Source of the DNA: Ignavibacteriales bacterium
GTDB lineage: Bacteria > Bacteroidota > Ignavibacteria > UBA10030 > SZUA-254
Length of the DNA stretch: 64,000 bases
NCBI GenBank assembly: GCA_016218025.1
Contig: JACRFD010000018.1
Span: 1 to 64,000 of the forward strand
Direction: 5' to 3'
Shown here: piece after piece, positions 40,883 to 50,773 of the stretch
Position numbering within the stretch: position 1 is the first letter of the stretch
Layout of the letters: each line of letters begins with the position of its first letter
The notes under the pieces: generated by a model
What the model was told of the DNA's origin: nothing
Database searches by the model: none
What the model saw: only the letters and a program-made list of their open reading frames with translations
Position numbers and translations under genes: made by a program

Positions 40883-43456
40883 TTACATCATTCCAACCGG
40901 ATCAACATCGATGTAGATTTTTACCGTCCTACTAAATTTATTTGAATTGCGAAATGTTCTGAATGTTTGCCTCAACGTTTCGTGAGCTTTTCTCCCGGCG
41001 GGATCTTTAGTTCGGACATTTTTTAACACTAAATGCCATCTGAACTCCCCCTGAAGTTTGGATATAGCAGCCGGCGCAGGTCCGAGAATCAAAAGATCGC
41101 GGTTAATTTTTTTTAGGATCATATTAAATGCATTTGCAGAATTAATTACATCAGATTCCATCCTTCCCTTAAATTCCACCAAGATGATTCGTGAATATGG
41201 CGGATAATTCAACTCTTTCCGAAACGAAATCTCTTCTTCATAAAAACCTTTATAGTCGTGAAGAGCAACAAATTTTAGACTTGAGTGATTTGGTTGAAGG
41301 GTTTGAATTACGACCTCTCCTGCAAGATTGCTACGACCTGCTCTCCCGGCAACTTGAGTTAACAACTGAAATGTTCTTTCTGTAGATCGGAAATCGGGAA
41401 GTAGCATTTGTGTATCAGCCGAAATTACTCCGACAAGAGTTACACGGGCAAAGTCCAAACCTTTTGCTACCATTTGTGTTCCAAGTAAAATATCTGCTTT
41501 GCCTTCGCCGAATTGTTTAAGTAGCGCATCGTGAGCACCCTTGCGAGAAGTTGTGTCTAAATCCATTCTTAATATTTTTGCGTTGGGGAATAATTCAGTC
41601 AGTTCAACTTCGATTCTTTGTGTTCCGAATCCACGATATTGAATTGCAATTGAGTTACATTTCGGACAAAAAATCGGCATCATTTTTATAAATCCGCAAT
41701 AATGACACCGGAGATGCTTTTTCGTGTCGTGATAGGTAAGGGAAATATTGCAATTATCACACATTTCAACATAACCACATTCAGGGCATTCAATATAGGG
41801 GGCAAACCCGCGGCGATTTTGCAGGAGTATAATTCCTTCTTTCTTTTTTAACCGGTCATTAATTTTTTCATTAAGCAAATCCGTTAATGATGAAAATTCG
41901 ATTTTGGTTTTACGCAACTTCCTTAATGAAGGATCTATCTTTAAGTCTTGTTTTCGGTTTATCCTGTGTGTTTCTAATTTATCTTTTCTCTCTTTTCCGA
42001 TATCTATGATGCGAACTTCTGGTAAGCTTGCATTGTCTGCACGTTCAGGCAATTCAACAAGTTTGTGTTTGCCGTTTAGTGCATTTGTGTAAGATTCAAG
42101 CGATGGTGTTGCTGAGCCCAGAATTACAACCGCATTACAAAAAGATGCACGTACTAATGCAACATCACGGGCGTGATACCGTGGTGTCTGATCGAATTGT
42201 TTGTAAGACGCCTCATGTTCTTCATCTACCACTATCAAACCGACGTTTTTCAGGGGAGCGAAAATTGCAGATCGTGGTCCAATGACTATGTTTGTTTTTC
42301 CCTGTCTTGCCATCCTCCATGCATCGAATCTTTCTCCACCCGACATTCTACTGTGCATGACAACAACGTTTTCACCAAGATGATATTTAAACCTGCGGAC
42401 AATTTGAGGAGTAAGAGATATTTCCGGTACCAGAACAATGGCGGATTTTCCTTTACCTACCGTATGTTTAATAGCTTCGATATAAACCTGTGTTTTTCCA
42501 CTGCCGGTTATTCCATGAAGCAGATACGAAGAAAACCTTTCATCATCAATTGCTTTTTTAAATAATTCAAACGCATTCTGCTGATGATTATTTAAAGTAA
42601 CATTGGTTGCACCAAGCGCCGACTCGTAGAATTCGAATTGTGCAATCCGCATAACTTCACGCTTGCCAAGTTGAATAATGTTCTTTTTTTCCAATGAAGT
42701 AATAGTTGAAACGTTTGCTCCGGTTTTTTTTAACAGTTCTGCAATTGATATGTATTTTATATTCTCATCTAATTGAATCAATGTTTGGATAATCTGAATT
42801 TGCTTCGATCCCCTTTTGGTGGAGCGGGAATAAATTTCTTTCAACCAAGCATGCCATGTGTTGAATGAATCGGGAGAAACTTTGATTACTGTTTCATATT
42901 TTGGTTTGAACTTTTGTTTTAAAGAAGTTTCCTCTATGTTTACTAATCCTGCCTCTGAGAGTATTTTCAGATGTACGAGAAGGTTTTTTAATTTTTTGTT
43001 ATTCTTTAGTTCCGATACTGAAATTGAACCGGCTTGTTTAATGAAGAAAAATAGTTCAATTGATTTTGAATCCAAATTTTGAAAGAGATCCGGATTAATT
43101 TCATTTTTTGTACAAGATATATTTCTTTCCGGTTGTTGAAAAGCACTGAATGCGAATGCCCCTTTTAATACTTCGCCGAGCGGTGAAAAGTAATATTCTG
43201 CCATCCAGCAGGCTGTCTTAAATAAATCGGCTGGCAGAATTGGTTGTACATCTATAATGTTTTTTATTGATTTGATATTTTCAATTTCTGAAAATTCTTT
43301 CAACCCAATAATTATGCCAACAAGTGAGCGTTTTCCGAATGGGATGGTGACACGAATTCCCGGTTCCACAAGAGTTTGTAATTCAGTGGGAACGCGATAA
43401 GTGAAGACATTATCAATGGCTAGAGGGACAGCTATATCGGCAAATAGTTCTTTCAC
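40883..43456 (-). CDS. priA: Primosomal protein N' (replication restart helicase)
   Basis: LLHGITGSGKTQVYIEAI Walker A, VDEEHEASYKQ, CPECGYVEMCDNCN...CHYCG...CPKC zinc motifs, RAGRSNLAGEVVIQT. Confidence 0.97.
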   Translation of the reverse strand: MKELFADIAVPLAIDNVFTYRVPTELQTLVEPGIRVTIPFGKRSLVGIIIGLKEFSEIENIKSIKNIIDVQPILPADLFKTACWMAEYYFSPLGEVLKGAFAFSAFQQPERNISCTKNEINPDLFQNLDSKSIELFFFIKQAGSISVSELKNNKKLKNLLVHLKILSEAGLVNIEETSLKQKFKPKYETVIKVSPDSFNTWHAWLKEIYSRSTKRGSKQIQIIQTLIQLDENIKYISIAELLKKTGANVSTITSLEKKNIIQLGKREVMRIAQFEFYESALGATNVTLNNHQQNAFELFKKAIDDERFSSYLLHGITGSGKTQVYIEAIKHTVGKGKSAIVLVPEISLTPQIVRRFKYHLGENVVVMHSRMSGGERFDAWRMARQGKTNIVIGPRSAIFAPLKNVGLIVVDEEHEASYKQFDQTPRYHARDVALVRASFCNAVVILGSATPSLESYTNALNGKHKLVELPERADNASLPEVRIIDIGKERKDKLETHRINRKQDLKIDPSLRKLRKTKIEFSSLTDLLNEKINDRLKKKEGIILLQNRRGFAPYIECPECGYVEMCDNCNISLTYHDTKKHLRCHYCGFIKMMPIFCPKCNSIAIQYRGFGTQRIEVELTELFPNAKILRMDLDTTSRKGAHDALLKQFGEGKADILLGTQMVAKGLDFARVTLVGVISADTQMLLPDFRSTERTFQLLTQVAGRAGRSNLAGEVVIQTLQPNHSSLKFVALHDYKGFYEEEISFRKELNYPPYSRIILVEFKGRMESDVINSANAFNMILKKINRDLLILGPAPAAISKLQGEFRWHLVLKNVRTKDPAGRKAHETLRQTFRTFRNSNKFSRTVKIYIDVDPVGMM

Positions 43457-43599
43457 GCTGATTTTTTAGTTAGTAAAATTTCGTAAAATTATCGTGGATA
43501 AACAAGATGCTTTTAAAAATTTGTTTGCTTATGTCTTACCAATTTTGTATTCTCATACTAATGTTCTTTAAAAGATAAGAAAGCAATAATTTAAACTGA

Positions 43600-43926
43600 A
43601 TGCAACCACAAAGTATAAAAAAAGTTAATCAAAACGAAGTTGAAATAACCTGGAATGCCGAACATAAAAGTATTTTTACTTTAAAACAACTCAGAGATTT
43701 ATGCCCCTGCGCAGGTTGTCAGGGAGAAAATATCCTGTTTCAGCATGTCCCGCCAGGCAGAGAAAACGTCGGTGAGGAAGGATATGTTATCAAGGCAATA
43801 AATCAGGTCGGTTCATATGCGGTACAAATTGTTTGGGGTGATGGCCATGATGCCGGAATTTACACGTGGGAGTATCTTAATAGTAAATGTTTTTGTGAGC
43901 GATGTTATCAAAAAAATGAAAATTGA
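43600..43926 (+). CDS. DUF971 family protein
   Basis: VEITWNAEHKSIFTLKQLRDLCPCAGCQGE ... VGSYAVQIVWGDGHDAGIYTWEYL, typical of DUF971. Confidence 0.88.
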   Translation: MQPQSIKKVNQNEVEITWNAEHKSIFTLKQLRDLCPCAGCQGENILFQHVPPGRENVGEEGYVIKAINQVGSYAVQIVWGDGHDAGIYTWEYLNSKCFCERCYQKNEN

Positions 43927-43962
43927 ATAAAAATCAAAAATCTTTTCAACAAAGGGGACAAT

Positions 43963-44505
43963 ATGACAAAAATGTTTCGAACGATTTGGATTTGGATTAA
44001 GGCTATTGTAGATAAATATCCGGTGATTGTTGCGGCCGTTATTATTTATCTCTATTATTTAATTGCTTCTTTAAATTTATTCAGTAAGCCCAAACACTCC
44101 CAGACATTTCTTGATTATGTAATGGAATTTGATTCTTTATTTTTCTTATGGCTTGCTGCTGCGGCTCTTATTCAGGTTCAGCGGATTAGAAAAGCTTTTA
44201 AAAGTGAAGAGTCTCAGAGAAGAAATATCGAGCGGGCATTAGATCGTCAACAGATATACAGCACCCTTGTAAAAGATATTACTATGCTATTGCAAGATAA
44301 TGTCAACAATCCTCTTGCGATTATCTCAGTTACAACGCAGGAAATTCGCCGTCGGTTTGAGACTGATCCGGAAATTGTCCGATATCTGGACCGGATTGAT
44401 GGAGCTATGAAACGTATTCATAACACGATTCGGGATATTCAATCTTTCGAAGCTCAGAAACTGATTGAATCAACAAAAGATGTTTTAAAGGAACAAAAAC
44501 CGTAA
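43963..44505 (+). CDS. Two-TM membrane protein with a DHp-like (histidine-kinase dimerisation-like) domain, no ATPase domain
   Basis: Two hydrophobic segments, coiled coil, then LLQDNVNNPLAIISVTTQEIRRRF resembling an H-box with the His position replaced. Confidence 0.6.
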   Translation: MTKMFRTIWIWIKAIVDKYPVIVAAVIIYLYYLIASLNLFSKPKHSQTFLDYVMEFDSLFFLWLAAAALIQVQRIRKAFKSEESQRRNIERALDRQQIYSTLVKDITMLLQDNVNNPLAIISVTTQEIRRRFETDPEIVRYLDRIDGAMKRIHNTIRDIQSFEAQKLIESTKDVLKEQKP

Positions 44506-44956
44506 ATTTTGTTTCTCGGAAGTGGACTAATTTTTTTTATTATCACACGCAGTGGCGAATAATTTAATTCGTAACTGAACACTCACCTTTCACTATGCGT
44601 GTGGCAGGCAGCATTGGAACAGGAAATATATGTAAATTCTCGAGTTCATATTTTTATCTTGGAATATCGAGAGAATCCTTTTTTAATCCTGATTTATAAA
44701 TTTCTACATTCTTCTTAATTACTATTTGAAGATTACGGAAGTGAATGGCAGATGTTTTATAACAATCTATCATTTCTTACCAAGCTTATTTAAAATTGAG
44801 ATGCCTAATTTCTTTCAAACTGGAGCGATTTTAATTGATTTCACCATCCAACATTGTTTTTAATCACACTTGGTGTTGAGAGTCACGAGCGAAGTTTGAA
44901 TATTGTTGTACGTTTTAACAGTTAATGTCTATGATTTATAATAAACAAGGGTCACG

Positions 44957-46969
44957 ATGTCCGCAAATAATGGAAACAACACATACTTGAAGAAGAATCT
45001 ATTTAACACGCTGGGCAATTTCGTTATTAAAAAGAAAGATAATGAAATTCAAACCATATTACCGCCGCAAGTAAATGAATCCGAAGAATTACTAAGTTTA
45101 ATTACTCCTTCCATTTCAGAAGAAACAGATTTTGAAAGGAATTCAATTCCGGATATACAGAATCGTGACATTCAGCCAAACGATGATTCTCAGCTAAAAC
45201 GCATTCAACCGCCGAGGTTAATTCAGACTTTAATTGAAAAGGGGAAAGTATCGCAAGGCCAGATAAATAAAGCTCTGGAGATCCAGCGAAGCAAAAATGA
45301 TAAAAGAAGACTTACCGATATTTTAGTTGACGATTTGGGCGAAGATCGTGATGCTATATTTCAAACAATAGCACGTTATTACTCTTTCGAAACAGTCGAT
45401 CCAAGTACAAGTTTTGGTAATAAAGAGAAATTGCAATTTATACGTCAGGTTTTGGATTCACTGCCGCCTTATTATTATGAGATGGCGGTCCGCAGGAAGG
45501 TATTACCCTATGAATTATTTACAAATGGATATGATAAGATAGTTGTAATTACTCCCGACACAACACATCCGGAAGTTCATTCAATAGCGAGAGCTTTGCA
45601 ATTTCCCAAATATGAAATTAAGCATGTTACTCTTGCAAACTGGAATGAATTATGGCGGCAGCTTGCATTTGACCAAGGAGCCAAACAATTAGGATTGGAT
45701 GTAGAAGAAGATTTCGGTGAATTCAATAAAGATGAAACCGAAAAAGAAATTGAACGTTCATTAGAAGATGAAATCGGCAGAGGAAAACTGAACGATATAA
45801 TCGAAAGTTTACTCGTTGATGGCGTAAGAACTGGTGCAAGCGATATCCATGTTATTCCGAAAAGTAAGAATCGGACAGAGTTTCATTTCAGAATCGATGG
45901 AAAATTGTCATTGTGGAGTGCAATTACCGACTTACCGGCAGAGGCAGTGATAACAGTTATAAAAGATAGAGCTAAGAACCTTGATCGGTTTGAGAAATTT
46001 CTTTCACAAGACGGATTTGCTCAACGGATGATTGATAATAAAATGTTCCGTTTTAGATTCTCGACTATGCCGATATATGCCAGCGATCTGCGTGCAAAAT
46101 TGGAATCGATTGTAATTCGTATTCTAAGAGGTGCTGAAGAGTCGCTAGGGTTAGAATCCCTCGGAATGGATAATCGAACGATAGAAATTTTTAAGAAATC
46201 GATCCGTAAACCACAGGGGATGGTAATATTCACCGGCCCAACAGGAAGTGGTAAAACAACTTCACAACACGCGGCTTTAAAAGATATTATGGATCCGGGC
46301 GTAAATATCATTACAATAGAAGATCCTGTTGAATATCTCATCGAAGGAGTGCGTCAGGTAAAATTAAATCATAAACTCGATTTCGAAGGTGCGTTACGTG
46401 GATTGCTTCGTCATGATCCGGATATTGTAATGGTTGGTGAAATGCGAGATAAAATATCTGCCGAGATTGCGGTAAAGCTTGCCAATACCGGACATCTGAT
46501 TTTCTCGACTCTTCATACGAACGATTCAATCAGCGCGATTACAAGGTTGTACAATATGGGAATCGAACCCTTCCTTCTTGCATATACAATTAATGTTATT
46601 GTGGCGCAACGATTGATCAGAAAATTGTGTGATCGATGCAAGATGTTAGATGAAGATGTTGATATTGATATTTTATTCAACGCCGGACTCACAGAACAAG
46701 AAATCGAATCGACAAAATTCTATAAACCTGTAGGATGTGCACATTGCATAAAAGGGTATCGTGGTCGTATCGGTACATTTGAAGCACTTGCAGTAAACAA
46801 AGAGATGAGAAAAATTATACTTAAATCGAGAGATTATATCGATGAAGATGCTCTTAGAACTCTTTCGATTCAAAATGGAATGCAAACGCTCAGACAATCA
46901 GCTATCAATTTGGTGAAGTCGGGTCTCACTTCGATCGAGACTGCAGAAGGAATGCTAATCGAAGATTAA
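44957..46969 (+). CDS. GspE/PilB-family type II secretion / type IV pilus ATPase
   Basis: Walker A GPTGSGKTTSQHAA, DPDIVMVGEMRDKISAEIAVKLANTGHLIFSTLHTND, tetracysteine CDRC...CAHC; N-terminal MshEN-like region. Confidence 0.93.
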   Translation: MSANNGNNTYLKKNLFNTLGNFVIKKKDNEIQTILPPQVNESEELLSLITPSISEETDFERNSIPDIQNRDIQPNDDSQLKRIQPPRLIQTLIEKGKVSQGQINKALEIQRSKNDKRRLTDILVDDLGEDRDAIFQTIARYYSFETVDPSTSFGNKEKLQFIRQVLDSLPPYYYEMAVRRKVLPYELFTNGYDKIVVITPDTTHPEVHSIARALQFPKYEIKHVTLANWNELWRQLAFDQGAKQLGLDVEEDFGEFNKDETEKEIERSLEDEIGRGKLNDIIESLLVDGVRTGASDIHVIPKSKNRTEFHFRIDGKLSLWSAITDLPAEAVITVIKDRAKNLDRFEKFLSQDGFAQRMIDNKMFRFRFSTMPIYASDLRAKLESIVIRILRGAEESLGLESLGMDNRTIEIFKKSIRKPQGMVIFTGPTGSGKTTSQHAALKDIMDPGVNIITIEDPVEYLIEGVRQVKLNHKLDFEGALRGLLRHDPDIVMVGEMRDKISAEIAVKLANTGHLIFSTLHTNDSISAITRLYNMGIEPFLLAYTINVIVAQRLIRKLCDRCKMLDEDVDIDILFNAGLTEQEIESTKFYKPVGCAHCIKGYRGRIGTFEALAVNKEMRKIILKSRDYIDEDALRTLSIQNGMQTLRQSAINLVKSGLTSIETAEGMLIED

Positions 46970-47028
46970 GTTATTCCACTGGCGCTGGCCGCTCCGTAGA
47001 CAAGCGACCCTCCCAGCAGCCAAAAAAC

Positions 47029-47062
47029 AAGCCCGAGGTAACCCCCCTCGGGCTTTTTTTAT
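47029..47062 (+). terminator. Intrinsic terminator
   Basis: AAGCCCGAGG (47029-47038) / CCTCGGGCTT (47046-47055) followed by T-run. Confidence 0.93.
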
Positions 47063-47110
47063 TCTAATGAAAATAGGAAATAACTTCAACATTAAATAGA
47101 TTATCACACC

Positions 47111-48001
47111 ATGAATAATTCCTACAAACAAAATGAAAACAAATATGAATTATTGCTCATAATCGTTGTTCTTTTATGGGGCACTAACTATCCCATTGCT
47201 AAGTATGGGCTTTCGGGTTTAGGTGGATTTATTTTTAATAGCATGAGATTTATTACAGCCGCAACAATTCTTGCAATTTTTTTATTATTGAAGGGAAAAT
47301 GGTTGTCGATAGATTTAAATGACCGGGTTAGATTTTTGCAGGTTGGAATTATCTCGTCAGTCATTTATCAAATTTTTTTTATTGTTGGATTAAGCAAAAC
47401 AACTGCCGGAAATTCAGCCATCCTTCTTGCAACTTCACCACTCTGGACTATAATTTTTAATTCATGGTTTAACAAAGAGCGGATTTTTGCAAATGTCTGG
47501 TGGGGTATGATGATTTCGTTATTTGGAATTATTCTAATAGTCACAGGTGGAAGTAAGACAATAGAATTTAATAAAAATGATATTATTGGTGATTTAATTA
47601 CACTGGCAGCGGCAGCGTTATGGGCATTAAATACTCATATGCAAAAACCATTGCTAACCCGCTATTCTGCTGCACAACTGGCATTCAGCCAATTTTTAAT
47701 TGGCGCAATCGGTTTATCGATCGTTGCTATTCCTTCAGCGTTCAGTTTCAATTGGACAACCGTCAAGCCAACATATTATCTCTCGGCAATTTTATCTGGT
47801 TCCTTAGCCATAGCTGCAGCAAATATAATTTGGTCTTATGGTATACAAAAACTTGGTCCCGGACGGACTGCAAATTATTCAAATCTTGTTCCAATTGTTG
47901 CTTTGCTGGTTTCATATTTCACTCTAAATGAAAATCTATCTCCAATTCAAATTGGAGGAGCTGTCATGACTTTATTGGGAGTCGGGATTGCAAGAAAATG
48001 A
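47111..48001 (+). CDS. EamA/DMT family transporter
   Basis: Ten hydrophobic segments; LLWGTNYPIAKYGL, ALNTHMQKPLL, ...LNENLSPIQIGGAVMTLLGVGIA. Confidence 0.9.
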   Translation: MNNSYKQNENKYELLLIIVVLLWGTNYPIAKYGLSGLGGFIFNSMRFITAATILAIFLLLKGKWLSIDLNDRVRFLQVGIISSVIYQIFFIVGLSKTTAGNSAILLATSPLWTIIFNSWFNKERIFANVWWGMMISLFGIILIVTGGSKTIEFNKNDIIGDLITLAAAALWALNTHMQKPLLTRYSAAQLAFSQFLIGAIGLSIVAIPSAFSFNWTTVKPTYYLSAILSGSLAIAAANIIWSYGIQKLGPGRTANYSNLVPIVALLVSYFTLNENLSPIQIGGAVMTLLGVGIARK

Positions 48002-48058
48002 ATTGCAATTAGATATCGTTGAGAGTATATTGTATAGGAATATTTAATTAGGTGAAAC

Positions 48059-48646
48059 ATGGAAATCTTTCTTTTATCTTTCATACCGCTTTTTGTGGCT
48101 ATCGATGTATTCGGAGTGTTGCCGTTTTTCGTTGGTTTAGTGGAGAATATCGATCCAAGAAATAGAAAAAGAATTATTATTGAAGCCACACTTGCCGCCT
48201 TCGGTATTTCAATTTTATTTTTGCTCCTGGGAAAAGTTATTTTTTCTTTTCTTGGTATTACCGAAAACGATTTTCGAGTTGGCGGGGGCGTCATTTTGTT
48301 GGTCTTAGCTATTCAGGATTTGGTTTTTTCAAAACAAGAAGGCCGTAATCCAGAATCGCCTATCGGTGTTGTGCCGATTGGAATTCCGCTTATAATGGGC
48401 CCGGCAGCTCTTACGACTATTATTATAATAGTCGATTCATACGGTTATGTATGGACAATTGTTTCTTTAATCGTGAATATGCTGATAGTTTTTTTGGTAT
48501 TTATGCAGTCGCAATTTATACACAAAGTGATGGGAAAAGCAGGGTCAAAAGCTGTTGGTAAAGTTGCCGCGTTATTTCTGGCTGGTATTGCGGTAATGAT
48601 GATTAGAAGCGGTATCACGGAAATGCTTAAAAATTTTTTAAAATAA
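48059..48646 (+). CDS. MarC family membrane protein
   Basis: FIPLFVAIDVFGVLPFFVGL, VPIGIPLIMGPAALTTIIII, typical MarC topology. Confidence 0.9.
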   Translation: MEIFLLSFIPLFVAIDVFGVLPFFVGLVENIDPRNRKRIIIEATLAAFGISILFLLLGKVIFSFLGITENDFRVGGGVILLVLAIQDLVFSKQEGRNPESPIGVVPIGIPLIMGPAALTTIIIIVDSYGYVWTIVSLIVNMLIVFLVFMQSQFIHKVMGKAGSKAVGKVAALFLAGIAVMMIRSGITEMLKNFLK

Positions 48647-48655
48647 ATTCATTAT

Positions 48656-49456
48656 ATGTCGAAATTTAAATTATATATCGAGTACGAAGGAACACGTTAC
48701 AGCGGTTGGCAGGTGCAGAAAAATGCGCGTACTGTTCAAGGTGAATTATTAAATGCTGTCAGAAGCGTTTTTAAAAAAACAGATGCGGAACTATACGGTG
48801 CCGGTAGAACAGATGCAGGTGTTCATGCGTTATTGCAAATTGCTCATCTTGACCTGCAAACTATGATCCCGCCAGAAATTATACGAATAAAATTAAATGA
48901 TAATCTGCCATCTGACATTCATGTGATTGAAGTTGAAAAAGCAAAACCAGAATTTCATGCACGTCACGATGCCGTGGCAAGAAGCTATTTATATCAAATC
49001 AGCCGGAGGAGGACTGCTTTCGGAAAAAGATATGTGTGGTGGATAAAAGATAAATTAAATGTGAAGCAGATGATTGAAGCTTCCAAACAATTTATTGGTC
49101 TGAAAAATTTCCAGTCGTTTACAGCAGACGATCCGGATGAAAAATCAACAAAGGTTTTAATTGATGAGATTCAAATTAAAGAAGCTGGAGATTTAATACT
49201 GATTAGAGTTATCGGTTCGCATTTTTTATGGAAGCAGGTTCGCCAATTGGTGGGAGTAATGGCTGAAGTCGGCAGGGGAAAACTATCTGTTTCTGATATC
49301 GGAATTCTGTTATCTGAAAAATCTGATGAACCGGCAAAACTTACAGCCCCACCATCCGGATTGTTTTTGGAGAGAGTATATTACGCTGGCGATAAACGGT
49401 TATCTGTGCTTGAGCCGACTATTAACATTAATTCGTACGGTCTCAGAAAAAAATGA
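48656..49456 (+). CDS. truA: tRNA pseudouridine(38-40) synthase
   Basis: IEYEGTRYSGWQVQKNARTVQGEL, YGAGRTDAGVHALLQIAH, FHARHDAVARSYLYQI. Confidence 0.96.
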   Translation: MSKFKLYIEYEGTRYSGWQVQKNARTVQGELLNAVRSVFKKTDAELYGAGRTDAGVHALLQIAHLDLQTMIPPEIIRIKLNDNLPSDIHVIEVEKAKPEFHARHDAVARSYLYQISRRRTAFGKRYVWWIKDKLNVKQMIEASKQFIGLKNFQSFTADDPDEKSTKVLIDEIQIKEAGDLILIRVIGSHFLWKQVRQLVGVMAEVGRGKLSVSDIGILLSEKSDEPAKLTAPPSGLFLERVYYAGDKRLSVLEPTININSYGLRKK

Positions 49457-50688
49457 ATATTTACGGGATTATTATTCTTTCGGTTTTACTCGGAGAATTT
49501 CTGTTAAATTTAATTGCCGACTTGTTGAATCTAAAAACTCTTCGCTTACCGCTTCCGGGAGAATTTGAAAGATTGTTCGATGAAAATTCTTATCAGAAAT
49601 CACAATCATATACCCGTGCAAAAATACTATTTGGTTTAGTAGAATCAACTACGAGCCTTATTGTCACGATAGCTTTTTGGTTCGGTAAAGGATTTCAGCA
49701 TCTCGACGATTATGTCAGAGGATATAATTTTGGCGAAATAGGAACCGGTATGATTTATATTGCAGTGATGATGTTATTTCGAGCTGTTATTTCGCTGCCG
49801 TTTCAAATATTTTCTACGTTCAGTATAGAAGCGAAGTTCGGTTTCAACCGTACGGGTGTGAAGACCTTTATTACGGATTTGATTAAAGGATTTTTCTTAG
49901 CAGTTATAATAGGAGGTCCATTATTATTTGTAATTCTAATAATATTTCAATACGGCGGATTATATGCGTGGATATATTGTTGGATTATTCTATCGACCTT
50001 TGTTTTAATTATTCAATTTATTGCCCCGACATGGATAATGCCGTTATTCAATAAATTTACTTCACTTGAAGACGGAGAGTTAAAAAAAACGATTCTCGAT
50101 TATTCTCAATCGATAAAATTTCCGTTGAAAGATGTATATGTAATGGATGGATCTAAGCGATCGAGCAAATCGAATGCATTTTTCACCGGTTTTGGTAAAA
50201 ATAAACGGATCGTATTGTTTGATACTCTAATCGCTAAGCATACGGTGCAGGAGTTAATTGCGATATTAGCCCATGAAGTCGGACACTATAAACTAAAACA
50301 TATCATCCATTCTATTGTCATAACAATTTTGCATTCCGGTTTTATGTTTTTACTTTTATCTATATTTATTATAGATAAGAATTTGTTCGACACATTCTAT
50401 ATGAATAATATTTCAATTTATGCCGGTTTAATTTTTTTCAGTATGCTGTTTTCGCCAATTGAATTTTTCCTTGGGATTATTCTACAGTGGCTTTCGCGGA
50501 GGAACGAGTTTCAGGCAGATCACTTTGCAGCGGAGACAACCGGAAATTGTTCAGCAATGGTTGAAGCACTTAAAAAACTATCGCTCGATAATTTATCTCA
50601 TCTTACACCACATCCGTTTTATATTTTCCTTCATTATTCCCACCCTCCGGTTTTACAGCGGATAGAGGCGTTGAAAAAGTTTAAATAG
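49453..50688 (+). CDS. M48 family (Ste24/CAAX-protease-like) membrane metallopeptidase
   Basis: LIAILAHEVGHYKLKH (HExxH), RRNEFQADHFAAE, multiple TM segments. Confidence 0.93.
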   Translation: MNIYGIIILSVLLGEFLLNLIADLLNLKTLRLPLPGEFERLFDENSYQKSQSYTRAKILFGLVESTTSLIVTIAFWFGKGFQHLDDYVRGYNFGEIGTGMIYIAVMMLFRAVISLPFQIFSTFSIEAKFGFNRTGVKTFITDLIKGFFLAVIIGGPLLFVILIIFQYGGLYAWIYCWIILSTFVLIIQFIAPTWIMPLFNKFTSLEDGELKKTILDYSQSIKFPLKDVYVMDGSKRSSKSNAFFTGFGKNKRIVLFDTLIAKHTVQELIAILAHEVGHYKLKHIIHSIVITILHSGFMFLLLSIFIIDKNLFDTFYMNNISIYAGLIFFSMLFSPIEFFLGIILQWLSRRNEFQADHFAAETTGNCSAMVEALKKLSLDNLSHLTPHPFYIFLHYSHPPVLQRIEALKKFK

Positions 50689-50773
50689 CAAACTTGCAGA
50701 GATGCAATATTTTCGGTAGGTTTGTATAACCAATTGATGAAAACTATCATTTTTTAATTTATTTAGAGGATTT

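Noticed and set aside
41904-42565. Plus-strand ORFs opposite priA
   Set aside because: priA on the minus strand is strongly supported; no independent coding evidence.
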